From Aliarcobacter sp. (lineage in GTDB: Bacteria; Campylobacterota; Campylobacteria; Campylobacterales; Arcobacteraceae), in assembly GCA_028689025.1 (NCBI GenBank), contig JAQTXA010000003.1, forward strand, positions 62,001 through 126,000: a DNA stretch of 64,000 nt, read 5' to 3'. Position 1 is the first letter of the stretch. Every line of letters begins with the position of its first letter. Made by a program: the position numbers and the translations under genes. Shown here piece after piece: positions 27,097 through 35,241 of this stretch. The notes beneath the pieces were generated by a model. It made no database searches. It worked only from the letters and a program-made list of their open reading frames with translations, and was not told the origin of the DNA.

Positions 27097-27123
27097 AGCT
27101 ATAAAATTAAATATTTTATAGCT
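27097..27123 (-). terminator. Hairpin after the MaoC gene
   Basis: AGCTATAAAAT and ATTTTATAGCT form an 11-bp stem with a 5-base loop, 25 bp after the maoC stop on the minus strand. Confidence 0.5.
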
Positions 27124-27147
27124 ATGCTAGATTGTAAATAAATGAAA

Positions 27148-27582
27148 TTATGTTCTAGGAATAAAAACTTCGCCTTCTCCATCAATTACAATTTCACCTT
27201 TTACACTACATACAGTTCTTAAGAAAACTCTTCTTCTTTCTGAATCAATCCTTTGTACAATAACCTTTGCAGTAACCGTATCATTAATATATACTGGCTT
27301 TAAAAATTTTAAAGTTTGAGATACCCAAACACAACCAATTCCTGGTAGTTTTGTTCCAAATAAACCAGAAAAAAATGAAACAGAAATCATGCCATGGGCA
27401 ATTCTTCTTTCCCATCTTGAATTCGTAGCATACTCATCATTTACATGAACAGGATTATGATCACCTGACATTCCAGCAAATGTTTTAACATCAGCATCAG
27501 TTATTGTTTGAGAATAACTAGCTTCCATTCCTTCTTTAATATCTTCTATTGCTATACTATCAACTATTAGTTTACTTGACAT
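27148..27582 (-). CDS. MaoC-family (R)-specific enoyl-CoA hydratase
   Basis: A 144-residue MaoC/PhaJ-type hotdog hydratase. The hydratase-2 catalytic motif is present: Asp and His in the FAGMSGDHNPVHVNDEYA segment around residues 36-52, followed by IAHGMISVSFFSGLFG. Family members hydrate trans-2-enoyl-CoA to (R)-3-hydroxyacyl-CoA. It is monocistronic with its own tandem-repeat promoter. No crotonase-type (S)-specific hydratase is present in the window, so this may supply the hydration step or link to (R)-3-hydroxyacyl pools. Confidence 0.9.
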   Translation of the reverse strand: MSSKLIVDSIAIEDIKEGMEASYSQTITDADVKTFAGMSGDHNPVHVNDEYATNSRWERRIAHGMISVSFFSGLFGTKLPGIGCVWVSQTLKFLKPVYINDTVTAKVIVQRIDSERRRVFLRTVCSVKGEIVIDGEGEVFIPRT

Positions 27583-27612
27583 ATTATTACTCCTATTGTT
27601 TAAAATTAAATT

Positions 27613-27645
27613 AGTATATTTTTATTAAATGACAAATTTATGGCA
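27613..27645 (-). promoter_or_regulatory. Tandem-repeat activator site and promoter of the maoC gene
   Basis: Minus strand: TGCCAT (27645-27640), 5 bp, TGTCAT (27634-27629), 10 bp, -10 TATACT (27618-27613), leader about 24 nt. Confidence 0.72.
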
Positions 27646-27657
27646 AGAAATTAGAAA

Positions 27658-28812
27658 CTAGACAAATTTCATCTTATGACTATATGTAACGAACTTTTTT
27701 ATTAAATGAGCAAAATAACCCTCTACAAAATATTTATTATAAACGAGTCCTATTGCATAATCACCACCTAAAGAAATTAAAATACCATTTGATTTTGAGG
27801 TAAATTCTTCTGTATATTTATACGATAATTCATTATAAATATAAGTTGACACATATTCCCCACATTGAATTGCAAGTTGAGCAGTTGGGGCCAAGTATTT
27901 ATCATTTGAAATTACTTCAGCAGCATCACCAATTACAAAAATATCTTTTTCACCTTTTAATTGTAAATTACTATTTACAATATATTGATTTAGTTTGTTA
28001 ATTTCATAATTCTTATTCGATTGAATATTAACAGCTTTAATTCCACCTGTAAAAATAAAATAATCATAATCAACTATTGTTTCATCTGCTAAATAAATTT
28101 TATTCTCATCTACATCTTTTATAAATGAACCTAAATATGTTTTTATGTTTAATTCTTCTAATCTTTTCTTACAAGCATCAACCAATCTATCATCCATATT
28201 TGGTAAAACTGTTTTCATTCCATCTACAATAATAATATTTATTTCAAATCTATTATTCTGTATAGTTGAAAACTTATCTTTTATTAATGCTGCCATTTGT
28301 GCTGCAACTTCAACACCTGAAAGACCTGCCCCTCCAATTACAATATTAAACTTGTTAGAAACATTACTTTGATAAGCTTTTTTATTAATAAGAGAATTAA
28401 ATGTTTCAAGAACTTTACTCGCACTTTGAATGGTTTTAATACCCATAGAATATTTTTTTATATTTGGAACTTGAATAGGAAAATTAGTAAGAGAACCTGT
28501 AGCAATTATCAAATAGTCATAAGAATATTTCATATCATTAGCTGTAGTAATTTCTTTTAAACTCGAATCAAAGAATTCTACTTTTTCTTTATGAAACTTA
28601 ATGTTATTATTTAAACTATTAATATATTTATTTATATTAATAGTAACATCCGATATAGCATAGGTTGTTGATACAAAACCATAAGATTCAACTTGCATGT
28701 AGTGATAATCATTTTTATCAAATAATATAACTTCAATATCTTTACATTTAGAAAATTTCTTAACTGCATAAAGTCCAGCATAACTAGCTCCAATAATAAT
28801 CACTCTTTTCAT
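27658..28812 (-). CDS. NAD(P)/FAD-dependent oxidoreductase, type II NADH dehydrogenase-like
   Basis: A 384-residue pyridine nucleotide-disulfide oxidoreductase-fold flavoprotein. The N-terminal FAD motif is IIGASYAGLYAVKKF, the NAD motif is IVIGGAGLSGVEVAAQMAAL near residue 160, and the second FAD contact is DIFVIGDAAEV near residue 290. It resembles NDH-2 and related quinone reductases. Divergent from the TRAP operon, with both promoters carrying the shared tandem repeats, it may reoxidise NADH from 3-hydroxyacyl-CoA or lactate oxidation. Its electron acceptor is unproven. Confidence 0.85.
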   Translation of the reverse strand: MKRVIIIGASYAGLYAVKKFSKCKDIEVILFDKNDYHYMQVESYGFVSTTYAISDVTININKYINSLNNNIKFHKEKVEFFDSSLKEITTANDMKYSYDYLIIATGSLTNFPIQVPNIKKYSMGIKTIQSASKVLETFNSLINKKAYQSNVSNKFNIVIGGAGLSGVEVAAQMAALIKDKFSTIQNNRFEINIIIVDGMKTVLPNMDDRLVDACKKRLEELNIKTYLGSFIKDVDENKIYLADETIVDYDYFIFTGGIKAVNIQSNKNYEINKLNQYIVNSNLQLKGEKDIFVIGDAAEVISNDKYLAPTAQLAIQCGEYVSTYIYNELSYKYTEEFTSKSNGILISLGGDYAIGLVYNKYFVEGYFAHLIKKFVTYSHKMKFV

Positions 28813-28839
28813 TTTAAACCTTAATCATATAATTTCTGA

Positions 28840-28872
28840 ATATTAATTAAAAATAATGATAAAAATATGTCA
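28840..28872 (-). promoter_or_regulatory. Tandem-repeat activator site and promoter of the NDH-like gene
   Basis: Minus strand: TGACAT (28872-28867), 5 bp, TATCAT (28861-28856), 10 bp, -10 TAATAT (28845-28840), leader about 21 nt. It lies 36 bp from the divergent TRAP site. Confidence 0.62.
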
Positions 28873-28908
28873 AGAACAATTTAAATAAATTTTATTTTAA
28901 AGCTAAAA

Positions 28909-28941
28909 TATCATATCATTATCATTCGGTGTAGTTAAAAT
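28909..28941 (+). promoter_or_regulatory. Tandem-repeat activator site and promoter of the TRAP transporter operon
   Basis: TATCAT (28909-28914), 5 bp, TATCAT (28920-28925), 10 bp, -10 TAAAAT (28936-28941), leader about 24 nt ending in AAGGAGAAATGAA. Both hexamers are identical here. An extra overlapping ATCAT in the spacer makes three CAT steps. Confidence 0.7.
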
Positions 28942-28971
28942 TTAATACTAACAAATCTAAGGAGAAATGAA

Positions 28972-30039
28972 ATGTTAAAATTTACAACAAAATTACTAGT
29001 TACTTCTGCGCTACTTGCAGGTCTTACAACTGCGGTAAGTGCAGCTGATAAAGTTATCAAATGGAAGTTGGCAACAACTTGGGGTTCAACTCTTAGTCCT
29101 TTTATTGATTCACCAACAAATATGTCAAAACTTGTAGAAGAGATGTCTGAAGGAAGATTACAAATCAGAATTGATGCTGCAAATAAACATAAGGCACCAC
29201 TTGGTATTTTAGATATGGTTAAAGGTGGTCAATATGAAATGGGTCACTCAGCATCATATTACTGGAAAGGTAAAGATATTGATACTTTACCATTTACAAC
29301 AATGCCGTTTGGTATGACAGCACCTGAACAATATGCATGGTTCTACTACGGTGGTGGAATGGAATTAATGCAAAAAGCATACAAAAAACATGGTATCTTA
29401 GCATTCCCTGGTGGAAATACTGGTAACCAAATGGGTGGTTGGTTCAGAAAAGAAATCAACACACTTGATGACTTAAAAGGTCTAAAAATGAGAATTCCAG
29501 GATTTGCTGGTGAAGTTATGGCAAAACTTGGATTAACTGTTACTAATATAGCTCCGGGTGAATTATATACATCACTTGAAAGAGGAACTATCGACGCTTT
29601 AGAATGGGTTGGCCCTGGAATGGATATAAACATGGGATTCCACAAAATTGCACCATATTATTACACAGGTTGGCATGAACCAGCAACTGAATTACAATTT
29701 ATGGTTAATGAAGAAGCGTACAACAAATTACCAAAAGATTTACAACAAATTTTATTAACAGCAATGAGAGTATCAGCTTATGATATGTACATTCAAAACT
29801 ACCACATGAGTAGTGAAGCATGGGCAAATATGTTAACTGAATTCCCAAATATCAAAGTTAAAACTTTCCCTAAACCTGTTATGGATGCTATGAAAAAAGC
29901 TAATAACGAATTACTAGAAGAGGTTAAAAAAGAGTCTCCAATAGTAAAAGAAGTTTTAGAATCACAAGAAGCTTATCAAAAAAAATCAAGAGAGTGGACA
30001 AAAATGTCTGACTACTTGTACTTAAAAGACAATTTATAA
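28972..30039 (+). CDS. TRAP transporter, periplasmic substrate-binding protein (DctP/TakP type)
   Basis: A 355-residue TRAP solute receptor with an N-terminal signal peptide (hydrophobic LLVTSALLAGLTTAVSAADK, cleavage likely after SAA). Conserved features are WKLATTWGS, the GNTGNQMGGWFRKEI region, the arginine of GLKMRIPG that binds the substrate carboxylate, and ALEWVGPGMD. The WVGP and WHEPATE segments resemble the 2-oxoacid/lactate (TakP) subgroup, so pyruvate or lactate uptake is plausible. A D-lactate dehydrogenase-type gene downstream agrees. Ligand identity is inference. Confidence 0.92.
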   Translation: MLKFTTKLLVTSALLAGLTTAVSAADKVIKWKLATTWGSTLSPFIDSPTNMSKLVEEMSEGRLQIRIDAANKHKAPLGILDMVKGGQYEMGHSASYYWKGKDIDTLPFTTMPFGMTAPEQYAWFYYGGGMELMQKAYKKHGILAFPGGNTGNQMGGWFRKEINTLDDLKGLKMRIPGFAGEVMAKLGLTVTNIAPGELYTSLERGTIDALEWVGPGMDINMGFHKIAPYYYTGWHEPATELQFMVNEEAYNKLPKDLQQILLTAMRVSAYDMYIQNYHMSSEAWANMLTEFPNIKVKTFPKPVMDAMKKANNELLEEVKKESPIVKEVLESQEAYQKKSREWTKMSDYLYLKDNL

Positions 30040-30048
30040 AAAACTTTT

Positions 30049-30070
30049 CTAACTCTCTTTTGAGAGTTAG
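30049..30070 (+). terminator. Intercistronic hairpin between dctP and dctQ-type genes
   Basis: CTAACTCTC, a TTTT loop and GAGAGTTAG form a 9-bp stem just after the receptor stop, without a following T run. Partial termination or mRNA protection here would give more receptor than membrane subunits, as is common in TRAP operons. A weaker AAATAAGT/ACTTATTT stem follows at about 30108-30130. Confidence 0.55.
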
Positions 30071-30150
30071 ATTATAAAATCAAAGATAAATCAAATAAAT
30101 CTACCTCAAATAAGTTTATTTGACTTATTTAAAATCACAAAAGGATTATT

Positions 30151-30759
30151 ATGCTGTTAAAACTGGAAAAAGGTTTTGATAAATTTGCAGATATAATAGG
30201 CTATTTTACTGCTTTTGTAATGGTATTGATGATATTAAATGTAACTTATGACGTTGTTATGAGATACTTTTTTAATACAGGTAGCATTGCGATGCAAGAG
30301 ATGGAATGGCACCTATTTTCTGTAATTATTTTATTGGGAATCTCTTATACATTAAAAGAAGATGGCCATGTTAGAGTTGATATTATTTACGATAGATTAA
30401 CTGATAAAAAGAAAGCTAGAATAAATATGGCAGGGGTTGTATTATTTATTCTTCCTGTTGCATTATTAATAGGAATTGAATCTATTCCTTATGTTGTTGA
30501 ATCATTTTCATCAAATGAACAAAGTGGCGATCCAGGTGGATTACCATATAGATGGATAGTAAAATCGTTAATTCCATTATCTTTTTTCCTATTAATTATC
30601 ACATCAATTGGATTTTTTATTAAAAATTTAAATGTTTATAAAGGTCTTAGACCAATGGATGATTACAACCTAAAAGGTGAAATAGAAAATCTAAAATGTG
30701 AATTAGAGCAACATAAACATCATGTTGTTGATATTGATGAAAAAGGAGAGAACAAATGA
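30151..30759 (+). CDS. TRAP transporter small permease subunit (DctQ type)
   Basis: A 202-residue membrane protein with four hydrophobic helices and the DctQ hallmark of an acidic/aromatic helix start (MQEMEWHLFSVIILLGISYTLKEDGHVRVDI). The C-terminus is charged and His-rich. It overlaps the large permease gene by 4 bp (ATGA), so the two are translated together. Confidence 0.93.
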   Translation: MLLKLEKGFDKFADIIGYFTAFVMVLMILNVTYDVVMRYFFNTGSIAMQEMEWHLFSVIILLGISYTLKEDGHVRVDIIYDRLTDKKKARINMAGVVLFILPVALLIGIESIPYVVESFSSNEQSGDPGGLPYRWIVKSLIPLSFFLLIITSIGFFIKNLNVYKGLRPMDDYNLKGEIENLKCELEQHKHHVVDIDEKGENK

Positions 30760-32117
30760 TTGGTATTATAATGTTTTTTGCTTCATTAGTAATGTTATCA
30801 TTTGGTTTTCCAGTAGCATTTACTTTTGCAGCAGTATCTCTATTTTTTGGAATAACAGCTGGTATCATTGAAGTTGGTTTTGACAATGGAATAATGGAAG
30901 GTTTAGTTGATGGATTAGATGAAGGTTTAGGAATGTTTGATTTCATGCCTTACCGAATCATGTCAATTATGCAAAATACAATATTAATGGCTGTACCTAT
31001 GTTCATTTTTATGGGTATTATTTTACAAAAAACTGGACTTGCAGAAAAACTTTTAGAGTCAATGGCTTTTCTTTTTGGAGAAGTTAGAGGTGGAGTTGCA
31101 ATCTCTACAGTATTAGTTGGAACTTTACTTGCAGCATCAACAGGAGTTGTTGGAGCATCAGTTGTTGCGATGGGTGTTATTTCACTTCCTGTTATGATGA
31201 AATATAAATATAATCTTCCATTAGCAACTGGAACTATTTGTGCTTCAGGAACTTTAGGACAAATTATTCCACCTTCAATTGTATTAATTATTTTAGGAGA
31301 TGTATTTCAAGTTCCAGTTGGTGATCTATTTGCAGCTGCTGTTTGGCCTGGACTTGCATTGGTTGCAGCTTACATATTATTTATATTAGTAGTTTCATAT
31401 TTCAAAAAAGATATGGCACCAGCAATTCCAAAAGATCCATCAAGAGGATCTAAAACAAAACAAGTTATTGCTGCATTAATTGCGATTATTCCTTCATTAA
31501 CTCTTATTATAATGGTTTTAGGTTCAATTTTTGCAGGTGTTGCAACACCAACAGAATCATCAGCAGTTGGATGTATTGGAGCAGTTTTATTAGCAGTTTT
31601 ATATAGATCTTTTTCAATAGATATGGTAAAAGAAGCAGCTTTTGAATCTGTAAAAATCACATCAATGGTATTTGGTATTTTAATTGGGGCAACTGCATTT
31701 TCAATGGTATTTACATACACAGGTGGAGATGAATTAGTTGAGCATTTTATGATGAATTTACCAGGTGATGAGAAATTTGCATTTATTTTATTTACAATGT
31801 TAGCAATATTTATTTTAGGATTCTTTATTGACTTCGTTGAAATTTCATATATAATTGTTCCTATTTTAGTTCCAATTGCAACAAATTTAGATATTAGTCC
31901 TGTTTGGTTTGCAATATTAATTGCAATGAATTTACAAACATCATTTTTAACGCCACCTTTTGGATTCTCACTCTTTTACCTCAAAGGTGTAGTTCCTTCA
32001 AGCGTTAGAACAGTTGATATATATAAAGGTGTATTACCATTTATTCTTATTCAAGTAATTGTACTAATGATAATAGTGTTTTTCCCAGAAGTATTTGGGA
32101 TAAATCCAAAAGCATAA
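30756..32117 (+). CDS. TRAP transporter large permease subunit (DctM type)
   Basis: A 453-residue polytopic permease of the DctM family (about 430-450 typical). Seen: the N-terminal FGFPVAFTFAAVSLFFG, the repeated GVVGASVVAMGVISLPVMM and GQIIPPSIVLIILGD regions and the C-terminal NLQTSFLTPPFGFSLFYLKG. With the receptor and small subunit it forms a sodium-coupled secondary TRAP importer. Confidence 0.95.
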   Translation: MIGIIMFFASLVMLSFGFPVAFTFAAVSLFFGITAGIIEVGFDNGIMEGLVDGLDEGLGMFDFMPYRIMSIMQNTILMAVPMFIFMGIILQKTGLAEKLLESMAFLFGEVRGGVAISTVLVGTLLAASTGVVGASVVAMGVISLPVMMKYKYNLPLATGTICASGTLGQIIPPSIVLIILGDVFQVPVGDLFAAAVWPGLALVAAYILFILVVSYFKKDMAPAIPKDPSRGSKTKQVIAALIAIIPSLTLIIMVLGSIFAGVATPTESSAVGCIGAVLLAVLYRSFSIDMVKEAAFESVKITSMVFGILIGATAFSMVFTYTGGDELVEHFMMNLPGDEKFAFILFTMLAIFILGFFIDFVEISYIIVPILVPIATNLDISPVWFAILIAMNLQTSFLTPPFGFSLFYLKGVVPSSVRTVDIYKGVLPFILIQVIVLMIIVFFPEVFGINPKA

Positions 32118-32122
32118 CAATG

Positions 32123-32142
32123 CAAAAGGCTTTTGCCTTTTG
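32123..32142 (+). terminator. Hairpin after the TRAP operon
   Basis: CAAAAGGC, TTTT loop, GCCTTTTG: an 8-bp stem just after the DctM stop, followed by a short T-containing stretch. Probably a terminator, perhaps leaky toward the flavoprotein gene downstream. Confidence 0.5.
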
Positions 32143-32164
32143 TAAAAGTTTATGAGAAGTAAAC

Positions 32165-32287
32165 ATGAAAAATAGCAAATACTTTTTAAAACTACTCTTC
32201 AATATGATATTTAAAAGAAAAGATAAAATGTACTCTTTTATTTATGACCCTCAACAAAGAATTTATACGGTACCACGACTTGAATAG
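32165..32287 (+). CDS. Small hypothetical protein, 40 residues
   Basis: A short frame in the 214-bp gap between dctM and the FAD/Fe-S oxidase gene. ATG at 32165 is preceded by GAGAAG. The product is basic at its N-terminus (MKNSKYFLKLLFNMIFKRK) and ends with a soluble-looking YSFIYDPQQRIYTVPRL segment that includes Tyr, Pro and Arg residues not expected from random AT-rich DNA. No family recognised. Real coding status is uncertain. Confidence 0.4.
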   Translation: MKNSKYFLKLLFNMIFKRKDKMYSFIYDPQQRIYTVPRLE

Positions 32288-32331
32288 CAATTGATTTTTT
32301 TTCACAAACAAAAAAATAAAAAAGGAAAAAA

Positions 32332-35166
32332 ATGTTAGAAGGTAAATACCAAGATTTTTATAATCAAATTATAAATAAGATTTCAAAGAAAAAGATTTTC
32401 ACAGATAAGCTTCACACTTTAGCTTATGGAACAGATGCATCTTTTTATAGATTAATCCCAAAAATAGTAATCAAAACTGATAATGCAAAAGAGGTTCAAG
32501 ATATTATTGAATTATCAAATTCAATGAATCTAAGCATAACTTTTAGAGCAGCTGGAACTTCACTTTCAGGTCAAGCGATTAGTGATTCAATTTTAATAAT
32601 CACATCAAGAAACTTTAGTAACTTTAAAATTGCAGATGATGTTAGTTATATTTCACTTCAACCTGCACTTACAGGTGCTCAAGTAAATGGATTATTAGCA
32701 AGATATTCTAAAAAAATCGGTCCAGATCCAGCTAGTATTAATGCTGCTATGATTGGTGGAATTGCTGCAAATAATGCATCTGGAATGTGTTGTGGAATTT
32801 CACAAAACTCATATAAAACTCTAAAATCAATGAAATTAATCTTTGGTGATGGTTCAAAATTAGATACGGGATGTGAAGAGAGTAGAGACTCTTTTAGAAT
32901 AACCCATGCAGATTTTCTAAAAGATTTAAAAAGCTTTTCAGATGATACAAAAAACAATGAAGAGTTAAGAGCAAAAATTGAGAGAAAGTTCAAAATCAAA
33001 AACACATGTGGTTACTCACTAAATGCATTAATTGATTTTAGTGATGAGTTTGAAATATTAGAACACTTAATCATTGGAAGTGAGGGAACTTTAGCCTTTA
33101 TTGAAGAAATCACATACTATACAGTTGAAGATTTAAAAGATAAAGCAAGTTCACTAATTTATTTCAAAGATATGAATGAAGCTTGTTCTGCGGTTACTAA
33201 ATTAAAACTTGCAAAAGATGCAAATAAAATAAATGTTGAAGCAGTTGAATTAATGGATAGAGCAGGGTTAAAAAGTATTGAGAATGACCCAGCAATGCCT
33301 TCATTTATAAAAGATTTAGATAAAAATGTAACTGCACTTTTAATTGAAACAAGAGCAGTTAGTGATAAACAACTAGATATTCAAACAGCACAAATTGAAG
33401 AGTTATTAAAAGAGTTTTCAGTTGTAAGAGATATTTATTTTACAAAAGATGTAGCAGAATATACACTTTATTGGAAAATCAGAAAAGGTTTATTCCCAGC
33501 TGTAGGAGCCGTAAGAGTTACAGGAACAACAGTAATTATTGAAGATGTTGCATATCCTATTGAATGTTTAGCAGAAGCAACACTTGAACTTCAAGAACTA
33601 TTTAAAAAACATGGTTACTCTGAAGCTTTAATTTTTGGGCATGCCCTTGAGGGAAATTTCCACTTTGTATTTACTCAAGATTTCTCAGATCCAAAAGAGA
33701 TAAAAAGATATGATGATTTAATGAACGAAGTTGTTCATTCAGTTGCAGTTAAATATCAAGGAAGTTTAAAAGCAGAACATGGAACTGGTAGAAACATGGC
33801 TGCCTTTATTGAAGTAGAGTGGGGATATGATGCCTATATTATGATGAAAAAAATCAAAAATTTATTTGATCCACGTGGACTTTTAAATCCAGGTGTTATT
33901 ATAAATGATGATGCCCAAGCTCACTTAAAAAATCTTAAAACACTTCCAGCAACAAATGAAATTGTTGATAAATGTATAGAGTGTGGTTTTTGTGAACCAA
34001 CATGTCCATCAAATGAATTAACATTAACACCAAGACAAAGAATTGTTATTAATAGAGAAATCTCAAGACTTGAAAGTATTGGAAATGATAAAGAAGCACG
34101 TGAGTACAAAGATTTATACCAATATGATGGAATAGAAACTTGTGCAACTTGTAGTTTATGTTCAACTGCATGTCCTGTAAAAATTGACACGGGAAGTTTA
34201 ACAAAACATTTAAGAGCTGAACAAATTTCAAATACTGGAAAATCAATTGCAAATTTTGTAGCAAATAATTTTTCAACAACTCTAAAAGGTGTTAGATTTG
34301 GACTTCATAGTGCTAACTTTATTCATAAAGTCCTAGGAACTCCTAGTATGGAAACAATGACTAAAACATTTAGAGATTTAAGTAGTTCTATTCCTAAATG
34401 GAGTGTTACAATGCCAATCGGAACAAATATAGATTTAAACTTTGAGCAAAAAATTAGTGATAAAAAAGTTGTGTATTTTCCTTCATGTATAAATAGAAGT
34501 ATGGGATTAAATGCTGTTTCAAAAGAAGAAAAACAACTATTTGATACAACAGTTGAACTATTATTAAAAGCTGGTTACCAAATATTATTCCCTGAAGATT
34601 TACCAAACTTATGTTGTGGTATGCCATTTTCTTCAAAAGGTTTTGATGAAGCTGCACATACAAAATCTTCACAATTAGAACTTGCTTTATTAAATGCTAG
34701 TGAATTTGGAGAATACCCAATTTTATGTGATACAAGTCCTTGTACAAAAAAAATGATGGAGAGTTTTTCACATAAACTTGATATTTTTGAACCAATTGAA
34801 TTTGCATTACAATTCTTAACAAAAGATTTAGAATTCACAGCAATTGATGAGCCAATTACAATTCATACAACTTGTAGTTCAAGAAAAATGGGATTAGAAG
34901 ATAAATTTAAAACTTTAGCATCATTATGTTCTACAAATGTAATAGTTCCAGCAGATGTAAAATGCTGTGGATTTGCAGGTGATAGAGGATTTAATTTCCC
35001 TGAGTTAAATAAATCTGCTTTAAGATCTCTAAAAGAACAAACTGCTGGCGCTAAAATGGCATTTTCTACATCTAAAACTTGTGAAATTGGATTAAGTGAA
35101 GAGTCAGGTCTTGATTATAATTCAATCTTTTATCTAATAAATAGAGTTACTAAAGCTAAATATTAA
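32332..35166 (+). CDS. FAD-binding and (Fe-S)-binding oxidoreductase, D-lactate dehydrogenase type
   Basis: A 944-residue fusion: an FAD_binding_4 domain (about residues 30-260, PCMH-type, with GGIAANNASGM), an FAD-linked oxidase C-terminal domain (to about 530, GHALEGNFHFVF and EHGTGRNMA), two 4Fe-4S motifs (CIECGFCEPTCPSN near 547, CATCSLCSTACPVK near 603) and two CCG domains (LCCGMPFSSKG near 760, KCCGFAGDRGF near 877). This combines GlcD-like and GlcF-like parts and matches quinone-linked D-lactate (D-2-hydroxyacid) dehydrogenases. It complements the L-lactate LutABC system and the TRAP importer upstream. Confidence 0.93.
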   Translation: MLEGKYQDFYNQIINKISKKKIFTDKLHTLAYGTDASFYRLIPKIVIKTDNAKEVQDIIELSNSMNLSITFRAAGTSLSGQAISDSILIITSRNFSNFKIADDVSYISLQPALTGAQVNGLLARYSKKIGPDPASINAAMIGGIAANNASGMCCGISQNSYKTLKSMKLIFGDGSKLDTGCEESRDSFRITHADFLKDLKSFSDDTKNNEELRAKIERKFKIKNTCGYSLNALIDFSDEFEILEHLIIGSEGTLAFIEEITYYTVEDLKDKASSLIYFKDMNEACSAVTKLKLAKDANKINVEAVELMDRAGLKSIENDPAMPSFIKDLDKNVTALLIETRAVSDKQLDIQTAQIEELLKEFSVVRDIYFTKDVAEYTLYWKIRKGLFPAVGAVRVTGTTVIIEDVAYPIECLAEATLELQELFKKHGYSEALIFGHALEGNFHFVFTQDFSDPKEIKRYDDLMNEVVHSVAVKYQGSLKAEHGTGRNMAAFIEVEWGYDAYIMMKKIKNLFDPRGLLNPGVIINDDAQAHLKNLKTLPATNEIVDKCIECGFCEPTCPSNELTLTPRQRIVINREISRLESIGNDKEAREYKDLYQYDGIETCATCSLCSTACPVKIDTGSLTKHLRAEQISNTGKSIANFVANNFSTTLKGVRFGLHSANFIHKVLGTPSMETMTKTFRDLSSSIPKWSVTMPIGTNIDLNFEQKISDKKVVYFPSCINRSMGLNAVSKEEKQLFDTTVELLLKAGYQILFPEDLPNLCCGMPFSSKGFDEAAHTKSSQLELALLNASEFGEYPILCDTSPCTKKMMESFSHKLDIFEPIEFALQFLTKDLEFTAIDEPITIHTTCSSRKMGLEDKFKTLASLCSTNVIVPADVKCCGFAGDRGFNFPELNKSALRSLKEQTAGAKMAFSTSKTCEIGLSEESGLDYNSIFYLINRVTKAKY

Positions 35167-35187
35167 TACTCTTTATTTTCAACAAAA

Positions 35188-35220
35188 CAGATATTTACCA
35201 TTTTTTTGGTAAAATATCTG
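35188..35220 (+). terminator. Hairpin after the D-lactate dehydrogenase-type gene
   Basis: CAGATATTTACC and GGTAAAATATCTG pair over 12 bp with one bulged base around an 8-base loop. It overlaps the likely promoter region of the next gene. Confidence 0.5.
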
Positions 35221-35241
35221 CTTTATGAAAAAGGAATTATT

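Noticed and set aside
7771..28941. Tandem hexamers interpreted as canonical Pho boxes
   Set aside because: The geometry is like a Pho box, but the targets are lactate and acyl-CoA genes, and the pit phosphate transporter in the same window lacks the element.
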